Translations under genes and position numbers: made by a program
NCBI RefSeq assembly: GCF_028583425.1
Contig: NC_072801.1
Span: 10,498,001-10,562,000 of the forward strand
DNA: 64,000 bases
Source of the DNA: Eublepharis macularius
Lineage: Eukaryota; Chordata; Lepidosauria; Squamata; Eublepharidae
Direction of reading: 5' to 3'
In this document: positions 48,759 to 61,666 of the stretch, one piece after another
How the letters are laid out: each line of letters begins with the position of its first letter
How positions within the stretch are numbered: position 1 is the first letter of the stretch
Notes under the pieces: generated by a model
Told to the model about the DNA's origin: nothing
Seen by the model: the letters and a program-made list of their open reading frames with translations, nothing else
The model's database searches: none

Positions 48759-48986
48759 CCATCAAACTTTGTCGTTCTTCCTTTTTCTTGGCCTTCTGCT
48801 TCGCTTCCAGCTGAACTATGGAGAGAGAAGGTGGGATGATGGGGCTTGGCATGGCACTGGCTGCAAACCTGGCAAGCAGGCCCAGGCCACTCTCATCCAA
48901 AGCAGGGGGCGAAAGCCTCTCGATTCCAGCCAGCCTATAATCCTCCGCTTCCTCCTCCTCCTCCTCCTCCTCTTCTGAGGTAGAAT
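48759..48986 (-). CDS. TNRC18: TNRC18 exon with the poly-Glu tract and ARFAASAMPSP block
   Basis: 228 nt, residues 269-343. It begins [11 protein letters not shown], then EDYRLAGIERLSPPALDESG, LGLLARFAASAMPSP and EAKQKAKKKEERQSLM; the Lys/Glu-rich end probably forms a helix. I chose the upstream acceptor (cttacataccag before ATTCTACC) because it has the better pyrimidine tract and gives FDQ-D-STSEEE, parallel to the mammalian FDQ-D-ESSEEE. A second acceptor 12 nt further in (ctacctcag) is also in frame. The donor is ATGG/gtaagt. Confidence 0.9.
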
Positions 48987-50535
48987 CTGGTATGTAAGAG
49001 ACAGAAGAAAGACCCCATTACGAGTCCAAATGAGTTTTCAACCATTCAGTCTTCAAGCCCAGCTCTATGGCAGGCAACCCTCTCAGCAAACACAATGTGA
49101 TGGGGGGGGGGGGGGGGGTTGGTCTTTGCAAGGAACAATAGGGAAAGAGCAGAGCAGGAGTCGAGGGAAGCCCCACCACAGACTAAAGATTACAGACCAC
49201 CATGCCCCCAAATGCACAATCCATACAGAGATCAGGCACCCCTGGAAAATGCAAATCACTGCTTGCATCCACACATCTACAAAGCATCCCTAGGCCCCCC
49301 TTTGAACAGATCCAACAAACCTTAAGTCCCTTGAACACTGAGGGGCTGTGTACACTCTATGATGCCACACAAACACTGTGTAATGTTGTAGGCACTGACC
49401 ACACACAGCATTCAGCATCCTGAAAAGCTCAACTTTATTTCTTTAAAAGCAAGTTGCTAGTCCTTGTGGCTGCGAAGATAGGCAGGGAAAGGGTGTGGAT
49501 GGTGAATGATGATAAAATCTCTGAAATCACAGGGGGGGGGGGCTTAGTCTGATTTCCACCGTTACTTAAGATTCATATAAGCTTTTCTTGATGCTGGCCT
49601 ATCAACATGTGCTTGCTATTCAACATGCAGCTCTGACAAAGGGAAGGTGGTGACCCCCCCCCCACCTCATACTGTTGGTAGCCAGTGAATGACTCCAAAC
49701 AGTACAGAGAAATCTCCAGGCAAAGCTGGGACTACCTGAGCAGCAGTTTGTGGCAGTGATGGAGGGTAGGATCGGATAACTCCCTTCCGCCTCTGTCAGT
49801 CTTTCTCCACAAGAGTAGGACTGAGCGGAAAGGAGTCAAGGGATCCAACACAACCAAAGGGAATACCCAACCCACAGCTCCTCATTCAGGGATGTTACTT
49901 TATGTCTTTTCAAAAATGGTTGTTGGTGGACAGGCCCTAACTTGCATTTCTCTTTTTGCAAACTTCAACTCCCTTGCTATCAAAATTTCAGTCTCACGTA
50001 GATGTGAGAATGCCAATACCCATTATGGACAATATGCTTATCTGCCTCCATTGCTTCTTGGATTTAAAGCTTTCACCTGCAGCAGGCTCGGAGCTCTGGG
50101 TCCGCCCTGCCAGGTGTCGCTGCTAACTTCCCCTCACCCAGGCCAGACCCCTGCTAATCTGGCTCAGTTTTTAAAAGACGGACTATTTGCCAAGCATTAG
50201 GAAATAGTGGGAAAGAGAGACAGGCAGCATACTTATCAATCCCACTTACTCTCACCCCTACACCCACATGGATAACCCATTCTCCATCTAGGTTCATAAG
50301 AACCACATTGGATGAAGACGGGCCTTGAATCTTAGGATTCTCTCTGTGGTGTGATTTTGTGTGAGAACTGCCGTGGCCGGTGAGCAGTGTGAAAACAGCC
50401 TGTGTCTCATTGCCACAGACGCTAAGTTAGCAGTGCCAAAGATAAAGTAAAATCCACTTGCCTAGCAATGAACCAGTAGGCAGACACTAGCTATTCTGAG
50501 CTGGGCATGGGGAGATCACTGCTTTGTCATTTTTA
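48987..50535. other. Intronic stretch
   Basis: G homopolymer at about 49102-49118. Positions 50366-50407 (ccgtggccggtgagcagtgt) are a fragment related to the palindrome at 58665-58828. No exon seen. Confidence 0.4.
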
Positions 50536-50539
50536 TTAT

Positions 50540-50795
50540 AACAACAACAACAACATTCGATTTATATACTGCCCTTCAGGATGACTTAACACCCACTCAG
50601 AGCAGTGTACAAAGTATGTTATTATTATCCCCACAACAAAACACCCCGTGAGGTGGGTGAGGCTGAGAGCGCTTCTAGAAGCTGTGACGAGCCCAAGGTC
50701 ACCCAGCTGGCTTCAAGTGGAGGAGTGGGGAATCAAACCCAGCTCTCCAGATTAGAGTCCCGCGCTCTTCACCACTACACCAAACTGGCATTTTC
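50540..50795 (-). mobile_element. tRNA-derived SINE, reverse orientation
   Basis: Minus strand: head gccagtttggtgtagtggtg, B box ggtttgattccccactcc, body tgaccttgggctcgtcacag, tail ttatattaatcgaatg-like sequence and a GTT microsatellite (50541-50556). Confidence 0.8.
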
Positions 50796-51576
50796 TCCTG
50801 TGTTGTACTGAAAATTCCAAACCATCACAGGATTCTGCTACAGCTGACACATATCAATCACCTCAGCACAGGAGTAATGCCACTCAGTTTCCCTCACCCC
50901 ACTATGCAGCCAAACAAACAAGGCATTTCAAGCTGTTTCATATAGCCATTGGGGCATTCTTACAGGTGCCAGGATTCAAACATTCCTGTAAGGTGCACTT
51001 TTAGCCATGGAATCTGTGCTCCCTAACCCAGTTGGGTTTTGCATTTGCACATACTCAAAGACACTCTTTTCATCTTAAAAACTTACTTTGCATGTTACAA
51101 GGGCAACTCCTAGAGTCAGACCCAATAAAGACCCTCTCTGTTAAATATCCGGTGCTCTGACAAAGGCCAGGCAAGTGTGAAGCTATCTATAAGGCAGAGC
51201 TAAATTAAGGGTGGGGGGAGTCCACAAGCTTTCTTGTCAGCATCGAGACCCACACTCCTCTTTCTGGCAATTTTTCAGGGACTGCTGAAAAGGAGTACTG
51301 AATCATGGCCTATTTAGGAACAGGAGCTTTGCTTGTCCCTACTGGCTTCAATGCCTTCCTGATTGGCCAGGACCTCCTACGTAACCAATCCCAGAAGCAT
51401 TGACCTCAATCTAACGGTGGCATTCAGTGGCAGTGGCAGCACATAACCAAATCGAGTTGGCTCTACAGCATCGTTACATCATGACAGTCCCTATATGATC
51501 CCTGATTTTCCAACGTAGTGGGATTCCTACCATAGAAGCCCCAACCGAGGATAAGGCCCATAGCCCCAAAGAAAGA

Positions 51577-52045
51577 ATCATAGGGTTGGATGGGACCTCT
51601 GCAGTCATCTAGTCCAACCCCCTGCACAATGCAGGAAATTCACAAATACCTCCCCCCACACACATAGTGACCCTTACGCCATGCCCAGAAGATGGCAAAA
51701 CACCGTCAGAATCCCTAGCCAAACTGGCCTGGGGAAAATTGCTACCTGACCCCAAGGTGGCGATCAGCCTGGGCATGTAAGAAGGGGCCACGAGAACTAA
51801 GCCCTGATGCAACCCTTCCTGCTCTCCCTCTCATGATCTGCCCGGGTTCACAGGATCAGCATTGCTGTCAGATGGCCATCTAGCCTCTGCTTAAAAACCT
51901 CCACAGAAGGAGAACCCACCACCTCCCGAGGAAGCCTGTTAGAGGGACTGCTCTAACTGTCAAGAAGATCTTCCTAATGTTTAGCCAAAAACTCTTTTGA
52001 TTTAATTTCAACCCGTTGGTTCTGGTCCAACCTTCTGGAGCAGCA
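51577..52045 (-). mobile_element. CR1 LINE 3' end
   Basis: On the plus strand it opens gaatcatagggttggatggg acctct, the reverse of the CR1 3' terminus (CR1 RNAs end with ATTCTATGATTCTATG-like repeats). The blocks aacccaccacctcccgagga and gatcttcctaatgtttag follow. 5'-truncated, non-coding. Confidence 0.85.
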
Positions 52046-52231
52046 GAAAACAACTCTGCACCGTACAGCAGATCAGAGAAACAACTAAAGTGAAGGGACC
52101 TGAGAAAAAGCAAACACTCTCAATGATGAAGAGGGTTTCTAGGAAATACTTTGGTTTCCTAAAAGGTCTATTTTCAGCCCAAAAATCTAAACAGGCCAAT
52201 CTGATCTGCTTCCCAAATGTTTACTTAAAAG

Positions 52232-52559
52232 CAGGGCTTTTTTTCAGCTGGAACGCAGTGGAATGGAGTTCCAGCACCTCTTGAAAATGGTCACATGGCT
52301 GGTGGCCCCGCCCCCTGATCTCCAGATAGAGGGGAGTTTAGATCGCCCTCTGCGCCATGGCACAGAGGGTGATCTAAACTCCCCTCTGTCTGGAGATCAG
52401 GGGGCGGGTCCACTGTCCATGTGACCATTTTTGCCGAGGGTGATTTAAACTTAAAAAAAACTCCCCCCCTTGTTCCAGCTGACCCAAGATAATGTCATTG
52501 TGCAGTCCTGATTTCCACCACTGAGTTCCACCACCTCTTTTCCCAGAAAAAAAGCCCTG
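52232..52559. mobile_element. hAT-like palindromic MITE, copy 7 (long subtype)
   Basis: 328 bp; exact duplications cttaaaag (52224-52231, 52560-52567). Long subtype with the extra internal segment. Confidence 0.92.
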
Positions 52560-52998
52560 CTTAAAAGGCACTGTACATCGACCATGTTGAAAAAACTGGC
52601 CTTCATCAGAAGACGAACAAAACATGTAAATTTATGTCATGTCATTCTAACCAGATCTGCGTGCATGCTATAATACCTGCTGGGCACAGAAAAGGCAGCA
52701 TTCAGGACAATCACAGTTCTTTGCCCCCGGGCAGAATATTCTGCATCTGATATGGGACCATCTCACCAACATGAAACACACCACCACTGCTTTCAGGCAC
52801 TATCCACTGCCCAACAAGCGAGGCAAGCCTTCAAAAAGCAGAAGCAACCAGGGAGCCAAACTCACAACCACCAAAAGCTCTGGGAAGTTCACTGTTGAAC
52901 TGTGACAGAATATAGATATACTCCTGGGGTTTGCATACAAATTACTTCTTGAGTTATGGTGGGGATTGAACCTGAAACCATCTATATGCATAGCATAC

Positions 52999-53218
52999 AG
53001 CCAGCATGGTGTAGCAGTTACAGTGATAGTCTAGTATCTAGAAGATCCAGGTTCGAATCCCCGTTCTGCCTTGGAATCTTGCTGGGTGACCCTGAGCCTG
53101 TCACACACTCTCAGCCTAACCCACCTCACAGGGTTGTTGTGAGGATAAATCAAAGGAGGGGAGAATGTTGTAAGCTGCTTTGGGTCCCCATTGGGAGAAA
53201 AGTCATGTATAAATGGAG
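52999..53218 (+). mobile_element. tRNA-derived SINE with AAAG tail
   Basis: Head agcatggtgtagcagttaca, B box ggttcgaatccccgttc, body ctgggtgaccctgagcctgt and cctcacagggttgttgtgag, end ctttgggtccccattgggag. It runs directly into the AAAG array. Confidence 0.85.
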
Positions 53219-53330
<112 letters not shown>

Positions 53331-54918
53331 TGTGGTCTACCACTGAACTTTTATTCTATTTGTCACTACTGGCAACGAACAGCACTTTTCTGGGATTCAA
53401 CATTTAGATGATTCATGGGATTAAGTGATTAAAACATTCTGACAGATTCAAAAAGGGACCCTAATCAATCAGATTTAAATATATATATAGTTTTAAATTT
53501 AATATTAATATTTACAACTACCACAGGTGGCAAGCACCCTTACAAGAAACCACCACCCCACCCACTCACATCAGATGGATTGCCTCTTCCAAAACCGTGT
53601 GCAATGTGGCATGCTTTCTCATTTCAATTCACATGCAAAACTATACAGATTTAATCTACTCATCTATGAGTTTTAATTGGTTACTCAATTAAGATTTCTT
53701 CAACTGGAGAACAGCCTAACCCCAAGATCTCATGACTTACTCCTTAAAAAAGTAGGTGCTGGTTAAAAGTAGAAAGTTTGGGGTTTTGCTTTCCCTGAGA
53801 GTCTAGAAGGGCAGGAGAGAAATTATTTCAACTCTCCCTTATACTTACATTATGCTAATCTTTTGTGCTTACCGAAAAATCACACCCATTCACAGTCAGT
53901 TCCATAAATATGATAATAGTCTATTGTCACAACTGGTACATATGCTAACATTTTCAAACATCACCAAATTGTGTAATGCTGTTGTTGTTTTTTAAAAAGC
54001 TGGTGAAACACATTCATGCACTTTTGATGAGTAGCCTTCAATTAAGTACAATAGATTCATACCCATGGAAACATGTCAGAGCAGGCAATGTGATCAGCTC
54101 CAAATATCACTTCAGATACTTCCACACATAATCCTTTACCATTAGCTGTGCTGATTTAATAGCTGCTCATCAATGACAGATTATTGTGGGTGGTACCTAA
54201 AGGGTTACAGACAGATGTTCCCCAAGGGAACTGGGGAGACTCAGGGAACCCCTTCCAAGGATAGTCCCTTGTATCAGCTGAAAAACCCGGGTATGTTCAG
54301 CGAACCATTACGAACGGGGTTCTGAAGGGCAGGGCCAGAGTTACTGCCCACATAGCTTGAGGAGCTAAGTGAAAACTAAAAAAACTTGCCCAGTCTTGCA
54401 AAATATATGTCTCTAGACCTCAAACATTGCTTACAGGCTTAATTCTGATCTAATAATGAAGCTGAAAAGCAACAAAGTCAAGTCCATTTTTGGGGCTTGA
54501 TAGTGCACTGCAGTTCATTGCTAGGGAATGTGGGGATTCGGAGATATTTGAATGAGATATCACATCAAAACGAAACTATATGGACATTGGCAGAAAAGCA
54601 CTGTTCTAATTACCACCTGATTTGTAGGAAAAGTCATTCTTCTTAATGTTTTAAATATTGAATTGATGGCTAGTCAGTACAGAGGGCAGAGCAGGCACAA
54701 TGGAGTTCTTGTATACTTAACATAAACTAAGTGCCTGCAAATTCTCTCTCATTAAATGAATCAGGTTATTACCACAACTAATCACGAGGACTAGTAAGCT
54801 GTTATTCTTTTTTTTTTAAATGAAAGTTGGAATTCCGGCAAGAACTCTCAGCATGCAACGCCATCCAACAGTCTGCATGGACAAAGTTGCTTGCGCCAAT
54901 AATCAAGTACATGTTTTG
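53331..54918. other. Intronic AT-rich unique sequence
   Basis: No exon or family repeat recognised. Confidence 0.45.
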
Positions 54919-54926
54919 CTCGTGGT

Positions 54927-55181
54927 CAGGGCTTTTTTTTCTGGGAAAAGGTGGTGGAACTTAGTGGGTTGCCCTCGGAGAAAATGGTCACATGGCTGGT
55001 GGCCCCCTGATCTCCAGACAGAGGGGAGTTGAGATTGCCCTCCGTGTCGCTCCAGTGGCGTGGAGGGCAATCTCAACTCCCCTCTGTCTGGAGATCAGGG
55101 GGCGGGGCCACCAGCCATGTGACCATTTTCAAGAGGTTCCGGAACTCCATTCCACTGCATTCCTGCTGAAAAAAAGCCCTG
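54927..55181. mobile_element. hAT-like palindromic MITE, copy 8
   Basis: 255 bp; exact duplications ctcgtggt (54919-54926, 55182-55189). Short subtype; one GC box is partly deleted. Confidence 0.92.
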
Positions 55182-55189
55182 CTCGTGGT

Positions 55190-56313
55190 ATTTGTCAATT
55201 CAGTACCAAAACTTCCACTACCACCCCCAGGAAAAAAAATGGCTTGTTTTCCCCCCAGAAAGCAGTCCAAGTGGAAGAAACAACAACTTGATTAAAAAAA
55301 TAGACAAGACGTTTGTTAAAAATTACCACAAATAAATGTAACAAGATGACTGGGAACAGCTAAGGCATGGGATGAGCAGGGAGGGTGGAGTAGAAATGTA
55401 CATTTAAGATTGTGTATTGAAATATATATATTGTGAGTATATATATATATTGTAGATTACAGCAAACAAGACAATTTCATCATATTGCCAAGCAGACAGA
55501 CAGCACACAAAGCTGGCTACGTGCAGGCAGACTTTAGACAGCTATTGGGTCCTCTGCATGTGGCTTAGATTGGCCAGCCCAGTTCCAGCAATATTAACGT
55601 TTTGTTTTTCAAGATGCAAAAGGCACCAAACCCCGTTTTAAAAAACTCTTTGTTTCACGCTGCTGACTCCAGAAAAAGACTTTTTGTAATTATTATTGTT
55701 TTTTTAGAAATGTCCTTCAGAACTCTAGAAAACTGCATAACGTTTGATTTGCAGTCACTTTTGAGGGCACTGGGAAGGGAGAGAGTGAGATTAAAACAAA
55801 GCAAATTTGGAAAAGAAAGGCGATGCTACACGTGGGCTTGGATTCTAGAGACCGAAAGTGAAGAGGACTGGAACTTCCTTCCTGCAGCAATTCTCTGGAA
55901 AAGTTACTCCTTAGGGCCCAGGGACCTTTCTGAACAGAACGGATGCGGCACTGGCAGTCGCAGTGAAGGGGAGTGGAGAAAATTAGTAGGAACTGGAAAC
56001 AAGGGTCTATGACCAGCAATCTGTTCTGCAAACGCGAGGGCATTATTCAGTTCAACCCTGGCTAGTTTTGACCATGAAAGCTGCTGCTAAGGAACCCATT
56101 TCACATAGGCTATACCTGATGCAAGAATCTTTTTTTAATCCGCTTCTATTCGTGGTATTAAAAGAGATATTTAAAACTATGGCATCTGCTGAAAATGGCA
56201 GCCCCGTGTTAGTTAATCCTTAACTGGTTCTCACAGTCACCCACCCCCTTCTGTAACATTACTGTAACATTACTTCTGTAACCTGACGTGAGTCTTCAGG
56301 GCACTGAGGAATA
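55190..56313. other. Intronic AT-rich sequence
   Basis: An AT dinucleotide tract at about 55420-55452. A 136-codon plus-strand frame (55602-56012) has no recognisable family. Confidence 0.4.
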
Positions 56314-56321
56314 CATTTCCC

Positions 56322-56655
56322 CAGGGCTTTTTTTCTGGGAAAAGAGGTAGTGGAACTCAGTGGTGGAACTCAGGACCGCACAATGACGACACTTTGGGTC
56401 AGCTGGAACAAGGGGGGAGTTTTTTAAAGTTTAAATCACCCTCGGTTGAAAATGGTCACATGGCCGGTGGCCCCACCCCCTGATCTCCAGACAGAGGGGA
56501 GTTTAGATTGCCCTCCGTGCTGCTCCAGTGGTGTGGAAGGCAATCTAAACTCCCCTCTGTCTGAAGATCAGGAGGCGGGGCCACCGGCCATGTGACCATT
56601 TTCAAGAGGTGCTGGAACTCAGTTCCACCGTGTTCCCCACTGAAAAAAAGCCCTG
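56322..56655. mobile_element. hAT-like palindromic MITE, copy 9 (long subtype)
   Basis: 334 bp; exact duplications catttccc (56314-56321, 56656-56663). Opposite orientation to copies 5 and 7, with the extra segment on the left. Confidence 0.92.
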
Positions 56656-56663
56656 CATTTCCC

Positions 56664-58664
56664 CAACCCTTTTCCATGTAACTGGCTGCTGGTGGCAGAG
56701 AAATACTCATTGTAACCACATCAGAACAGGAGGAAAGTTGTTCTTCATGCTATGGAAGAGGCTGGGAAATCAATATTGGACAGATAGTTTCTTTTTGGAG
56801 AAAAGGGTGCTGCTAACTCTAGCAAGCTCCATTGCACCTATGAGAGCTGAATAACAGCTGAGTGGTTAATTTCAGTGGAGGCTGCAAAGGAAAATTCCTG
56901 AAAGAGCTCAGTTTCTGGACAAAATTGCACTGACTGTTCAATCCTGTGCAGGGTGACTCCAATCTATGCCAGTCATCATTATGAAAAACTTTCAGGTTGG
57001 AAAAACAGGATGTAAATAGTTTAATTAATTCATAAACTGAGGGTCATCTAAAAAAAATGACATCCAATTATTACAACTTCAAAACGTTGTCCAATTTCCC
57101 ACTTGAGGAACTGTCACTTGAAATTTGTGCTGGAGAAGGAATCACAAAAACTCTGCTAAGGAGACTAGCAAATCCTTTGGGGAAGTCTTAGGTGTATCTT
57201 CCCATCTGCAGGTATTTCTTGCTCCCTGAACATATTTCCACTGCCAGTTTGCCTGGATGGGAAATAGAAGCCTTAAGGACATTTTCAAGAAGTTTTTCTG
57301 GAGTCCTCAGCAAAAACATACCCTATTCTTTAAGCAAAATGAATCAGATTTTATTTTAACCATCATTCTCAAGGTTTATACTAGGAAGAAAACCCTCCAA
57401 ACTCAGAAGTGCCACAAAATTTCAGCATTGTTTACTTAATGGGGTGGAGTAAACTTGAGACAGCAAAACCACTCAGGTTTTTTTAAAAAAATTATTCTTT
57501 TTAAACAGAGGTTATAAAGAAAAAGAGGAGATAACTTTTGCCTACCTACATAATAGGGGACCCTTCGCTGAGCAGTGTCTGCCCTACTCCAAAAGCCAAT
57601 CACTTTGCTTCTTTAGTGGAGCGCGAGAACAAATGCAAGGGGCCGATATAGAGACTCAAAGCATCATGGGTGGGGGTCGGGGGTGAAGGGATTGGCCAAG
57701 CAGCTGCAAGGAGAAAGCAAGCACGCTAGAAAAGCTGAGGTTATTAATGGTTTTAGTAAAATAGGGAAAGCCATCAGATACACTATTACCCAAATATCCC
57801 TTAAAAGAAACTCATCAGAAGAGAAAAAATAGAATTATATATATATAAATATATATACTATGCATTCATAATTTTTTTTCTTTTTTAAAAAAACTTTCCA
57901 TCTGTCCAGATTCCTCCCTTCCCACCCCCATCCTATACACATTTCCCCCCTCCGTTCTTACTACAAAATGATGCACAATATTTGAAAATCAGCTTCTCCC
58001 CACAACTGTTTCCTAAAACCCTATCTCGGGAAAAGGCAAACCGAGAGCAAATGTCTATTTGATTGTCAAGAGCAAAAAATTCATTAATGACAAGAAAATC
58101 TAAAAAGGTAACTGCTATGACCAAGATCTGCATTAAAAAAAAACTTAAAATAAAACTAGTGGAAGGGGAGGGGGAAGACAGGTTAAGACTTGAAGTATAT
58201 AGCATAGGAAGGACTCTGTTTATTGCAAGTCACACTGGCCTTTTCATGGAATTAAATCCTTCTTGGGTTCTGACTGACCTCCAAATATTTTAAAGCTTGT
58301 TTTTTAAAAATAATATAATTCTAATTTCTTTGGAAAAGCTTTTCATGACATTATTTCAGAACCTTTTACATATATACAAAAACCACCATTTTACTAAGTG
58401 CTGTACTGTATTTCTGATTGACAAAATTGAGCTAGTTCAGAAGGGGAAAGAGGTCAGGAAAAATAAGGTTAAAAAGATCAAAAGCCTCAAAACAGCTTTC
58501 TGTGACCACCAGGAGGGCTCTATGGCAGCCCTTCCTGTTTCATCCAAGAAACTGCCTCAGCTATGCTGTTCAACATCTACCCTGCCCCATTACTCAGCTC
58601 ACAGTCCAGACAAGCCATCCTCTTATAGGGAGGTAAGTTTCTAAGTCAGAGGACTCATTCAAAT
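56664..58664. other. Intronic AT-rich sequence
   Basis: AT tract at 57836-57862. The stretch is free of recognised repeats for about 2 kb, unusual in this window. Confidence 0.45.
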
Positions 58665-58828
58665 TGGCCATTTTCATACTGCTTACCGGCCACGGAACAT
58701 CGCACCAAGCTCCCGGAACAACAGTGTCTTCCTGGGGCGACTTTGCGTGAAATCATGCCAGGAAGATGCTGTCGTTCCAGGAGCTTGGCGTGATGTTCCG
58801 TGGCCGGTAAGCAGTGTGAAAATGGCCA
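58665..58828. mobile_element. 164-bp palindromic MITE-like element
   Basis: tggccattttcatactgctt at the left pairs with aagcagtgtgaaaatggcca at the right, and ccggccacggaac with gttccgtggccgg. Arms are about 60 nt with few mismatches. No ORF. Confidence 0.85.
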
Positions 58829-60154
58829 TTATATGGCTATTATTTAGTAAGTGAACTCTAAACCAGAAAAAAATCCTTTGTGGTCTACATGCACATTCCC
58901 AGGAATTCATCACCTGTGCTTCTCTTTTTCTGTCTCCCCCTCCACACCCTTCTTCATGGGCAAGAATATCTCACAAGAAGCAGATTTAAAAAATACAGAA
59001 GCAGCACTCAGATCTCTCTCCCTACTCTGCTTTTCATATTTAGTTAGTAATTTCATTACCATTGCACAGTTGTTACATAATTTGAAATATTCATAATCTG
59101 CTTGGCTAAAAAAAATTAATGCAGAAAAAAGAAAAAAAAAAGTCTTGCATTTTTAAACTGCTTAGACCCCAATTAAACTTGGCAATGAAAAACTGGCTTT
59201 ATTTTACATACTTCAGCCATTATGTAAAAGGGGAAAAAAGTTACCAAGGTTATTGATATTCCCATCTCTTTTCCAAAATACATCTTGGGGCGGGGGGAGC
59301 CACAAACATTTCAAAAGAAAAATGAAAACAAACCCCCAGCTGAATAACATCTCTGGGCAATGTTAAGGAACTGGGCTTCCTTTCAAAGAAAAGGAGAGAT
59401 CATTGCGTAGGTTTGCTTTTCTTCCTGGAAAATAAAGCACCTTAAGTGAGTTGCAAGCCAGGGATATTTGAATAATAGAGAACACATCGCAATTTGGTTA
59501 ATTCCTTTTCTAATATTCTTTGGGAATGATGAGGGACAGCGGAATGAAGTGAAGCAGCAAGCTAAATCACCTAGTGAGAGACACAGGAAGAGAGACAAGG
59601 CAGACGGGTTTAGTTAAAAACAGACTGGATACTTTTAATACAAAGCTTGGTACCAAATTGCAAAATACAAACATCACGGAGGGGGGGGGGGAAACTCCCA
59701 CACAACATGTATTCTACTTTTACAAACGTCCTCCCAAGTCTCTACACATGCCAAAATTAAATTTTTTTAAAAGCCACATACAGCAACAGCAATAGCAACA
59801 AGAGATGAAAGGTTAAAAAAAAAGTTGCGTACGAAGAGAAGGGGAATAGAACAGGGAGAATAAGGTGGGGACTAAAGCCCCAATTGATTTGAAAGCTCTA
59901 AGAAGAGCCAGCTAATAATATCATTCGTGACATAAGCAAATTCTTTTTTATATATAAAAGGTATACTCATAAAGCAGGCCATATAAGCCAAAATAAAAAA
60001 AGATCACCATCCAAAAACGGCTGATCACAGTATTGTTCAAGATGGCGGACTATAGAACCATCTCCCCTTCACCCCTTCCCACACTCTCTCACTCACTCGA
60101 AACATGGATACTTATTTGATCTTTTTGTTTTGTTTTGTGTTATAATCTAGTAAC
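58829..60154 (-). other. Intron start or alternative 3'UTR of TNRC18
   Basis: Unique AT-rich sequence directly after the exon with the weak donor. Reading on, a TAG stop occurs at 60147-60149. Minus-strand ATTAAA at 59634-59639 and AATAAA at 59198-59203 could end a short transcript. A G homopolymer lies at about 59682-59691. Confidence 0.35.
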
Positions 60155-60433
60155 CTTGATCAAACGAGTCCTCCGAAGAATCGCTGAACGAAGATCCAAC
60201 TTCGGCCTCTCTGGGCACCATACAAAACTGCTGCTTCCGACTTGTGGCCAGTTTAGATTTGAGAGTCCTAGCAACAGGTATGCCTTTCTTGGAGGTCTTG
60301 AGGCCTCCGGCGATCCTGCTGGTCTTTTGGCCCACTGCACCATACAGGTTGGGGAGTCTCATTCTGGAGTTGGATGGGGGTGGGAAAGGCCACTCGTCCT
60401 TCAGAGATTCATCATCTTCCTCTGAATCTGTAT
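60155..60433 (-). CDS. TNRC18: TNRC18 exon with an unusual 5' splice site
   Basis: 279 nt, residues 176-267 (TDSEEDDESLKDEWPFPPPS onward to GSSFSDSSEDSFDQ), with split codons 175 (Asn) and 268 (Asp). The acceptor is cgttgtctgcag. The donor is CAAG/gttact, poor at +3 to +5, yet phase and the conserved junction FDQ-D support it. Reading through it gives Gly-Tyr-stop (TAG), so an unspliced product would end here. Confidence 0.88.
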
Positions 60434-61666
60434 CTGCAGACAACGTAAGGTTTGGGGTGGGAGGGGAGGTTTTGTTGTTAAATGGTAAGTTAGCAACACA
60501 TCTGCTGCTCGCATCTCTCTCAAAGGTAAAATAGCACAAAGACAGGTCTGAGAAGACACTTGGTTAGAGGAAACACTACAGCAAATTTCACTTCTCTCAA
60601 GACAACAGGACTGATTCTATCTGGTGCAGAGGGACCTACACAAGATGAAAAGGAACTCCCCCCCCCACGCGCTTTGCTCCCCAAGTGACCAGATTTTCCA
60701 AAAATCATCTTCTTCCGTAAGCACAACCAGACAAGAAGGAAATGATCCCAGCATCTTAATCCCACCCTGCCTCTCCTGGCCCTGCGCCTTTATGGACACA
60801 CATGTTCATAGAAAAAAACAAGAGCAAGCCAAACAAACAAACAAAAACCACACGCTTGTTCCTTCACCTCAACTGAACGGAAATGCAGAAAGATGGTACA
60901 ATATCAACTTCCAGGGTGTGGCAACGTGTCCCCCACCCAATATAATGTCTGATTCACTGATTACTGAGGTGGCGTGACAGCTAATCCCGAGGCCAGATCC
61001 CATGCCACTCTGCCCACTTCCATGATCACTCAGCTTGGTTGAATTTGAAAAAAAATTTTTTTGTTATTTATAGTCTGTCTTTCTCACTAGGACTCAAGAC
61101 AGATTACACAGAGTAAGTCAATACAATCAAAAGGAAGGGCGATCCAATAAACAATGCAACAGGATTCACACTGTAGAAATCTCGAACCAACCAGGAACCA
61201 ATCTTTTTTCTGTGACAATTGGCAATGCTAGTGCGGGAATGAACAGCTTTTCTCTCCTGGTCACATGATTCCTTTTTTTGGCGCTTACCAGAAAAAGTAT
61301 GGGATCTAGCCACATGAAAGCAGCTACCAGTACTATGAATTGAGCCTGCAAAGAAAATGATTTTCCCTCCTTTGTTTACAATGTGGTTGGTAGAATTCGT
61401 TAGAAACAGAATGCTGATCGCATTGGCTGATGGAGAGAAATCCTTCCCCTGTTTTCAGTGAAATCATTTCTGAGATCGTGCAGGTCTGACTATTCCTCGT
61501 CCTATGAATCAAGGTAGCAACTTCCCACACCCCACCCTACCACAAAACAAAACTCAGTTATGGCCACTGAGAGACTTAAGAGATTAAACTTTTACTTCTG
61601 ACAAAACCAGAAACATATATGGAGACAAACAACCAAAACAACAACAGCACCTGTCAAGTCACTTAC
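60434..61666. other. TNRC18 intron with an L2 tail fragment
   Basis: 61060-61200 matches the L2 3'-terminal block on the minus strand (tctttctcactaggactcaa). Nothing else recognised. Confidence 0.55.

Noticed and set aside
55602..56012. 136-codon plus-strand ORF as a gene
   Set aside because: No recognisable family, no promoter context, within an AT-rich intron of TNRC18.
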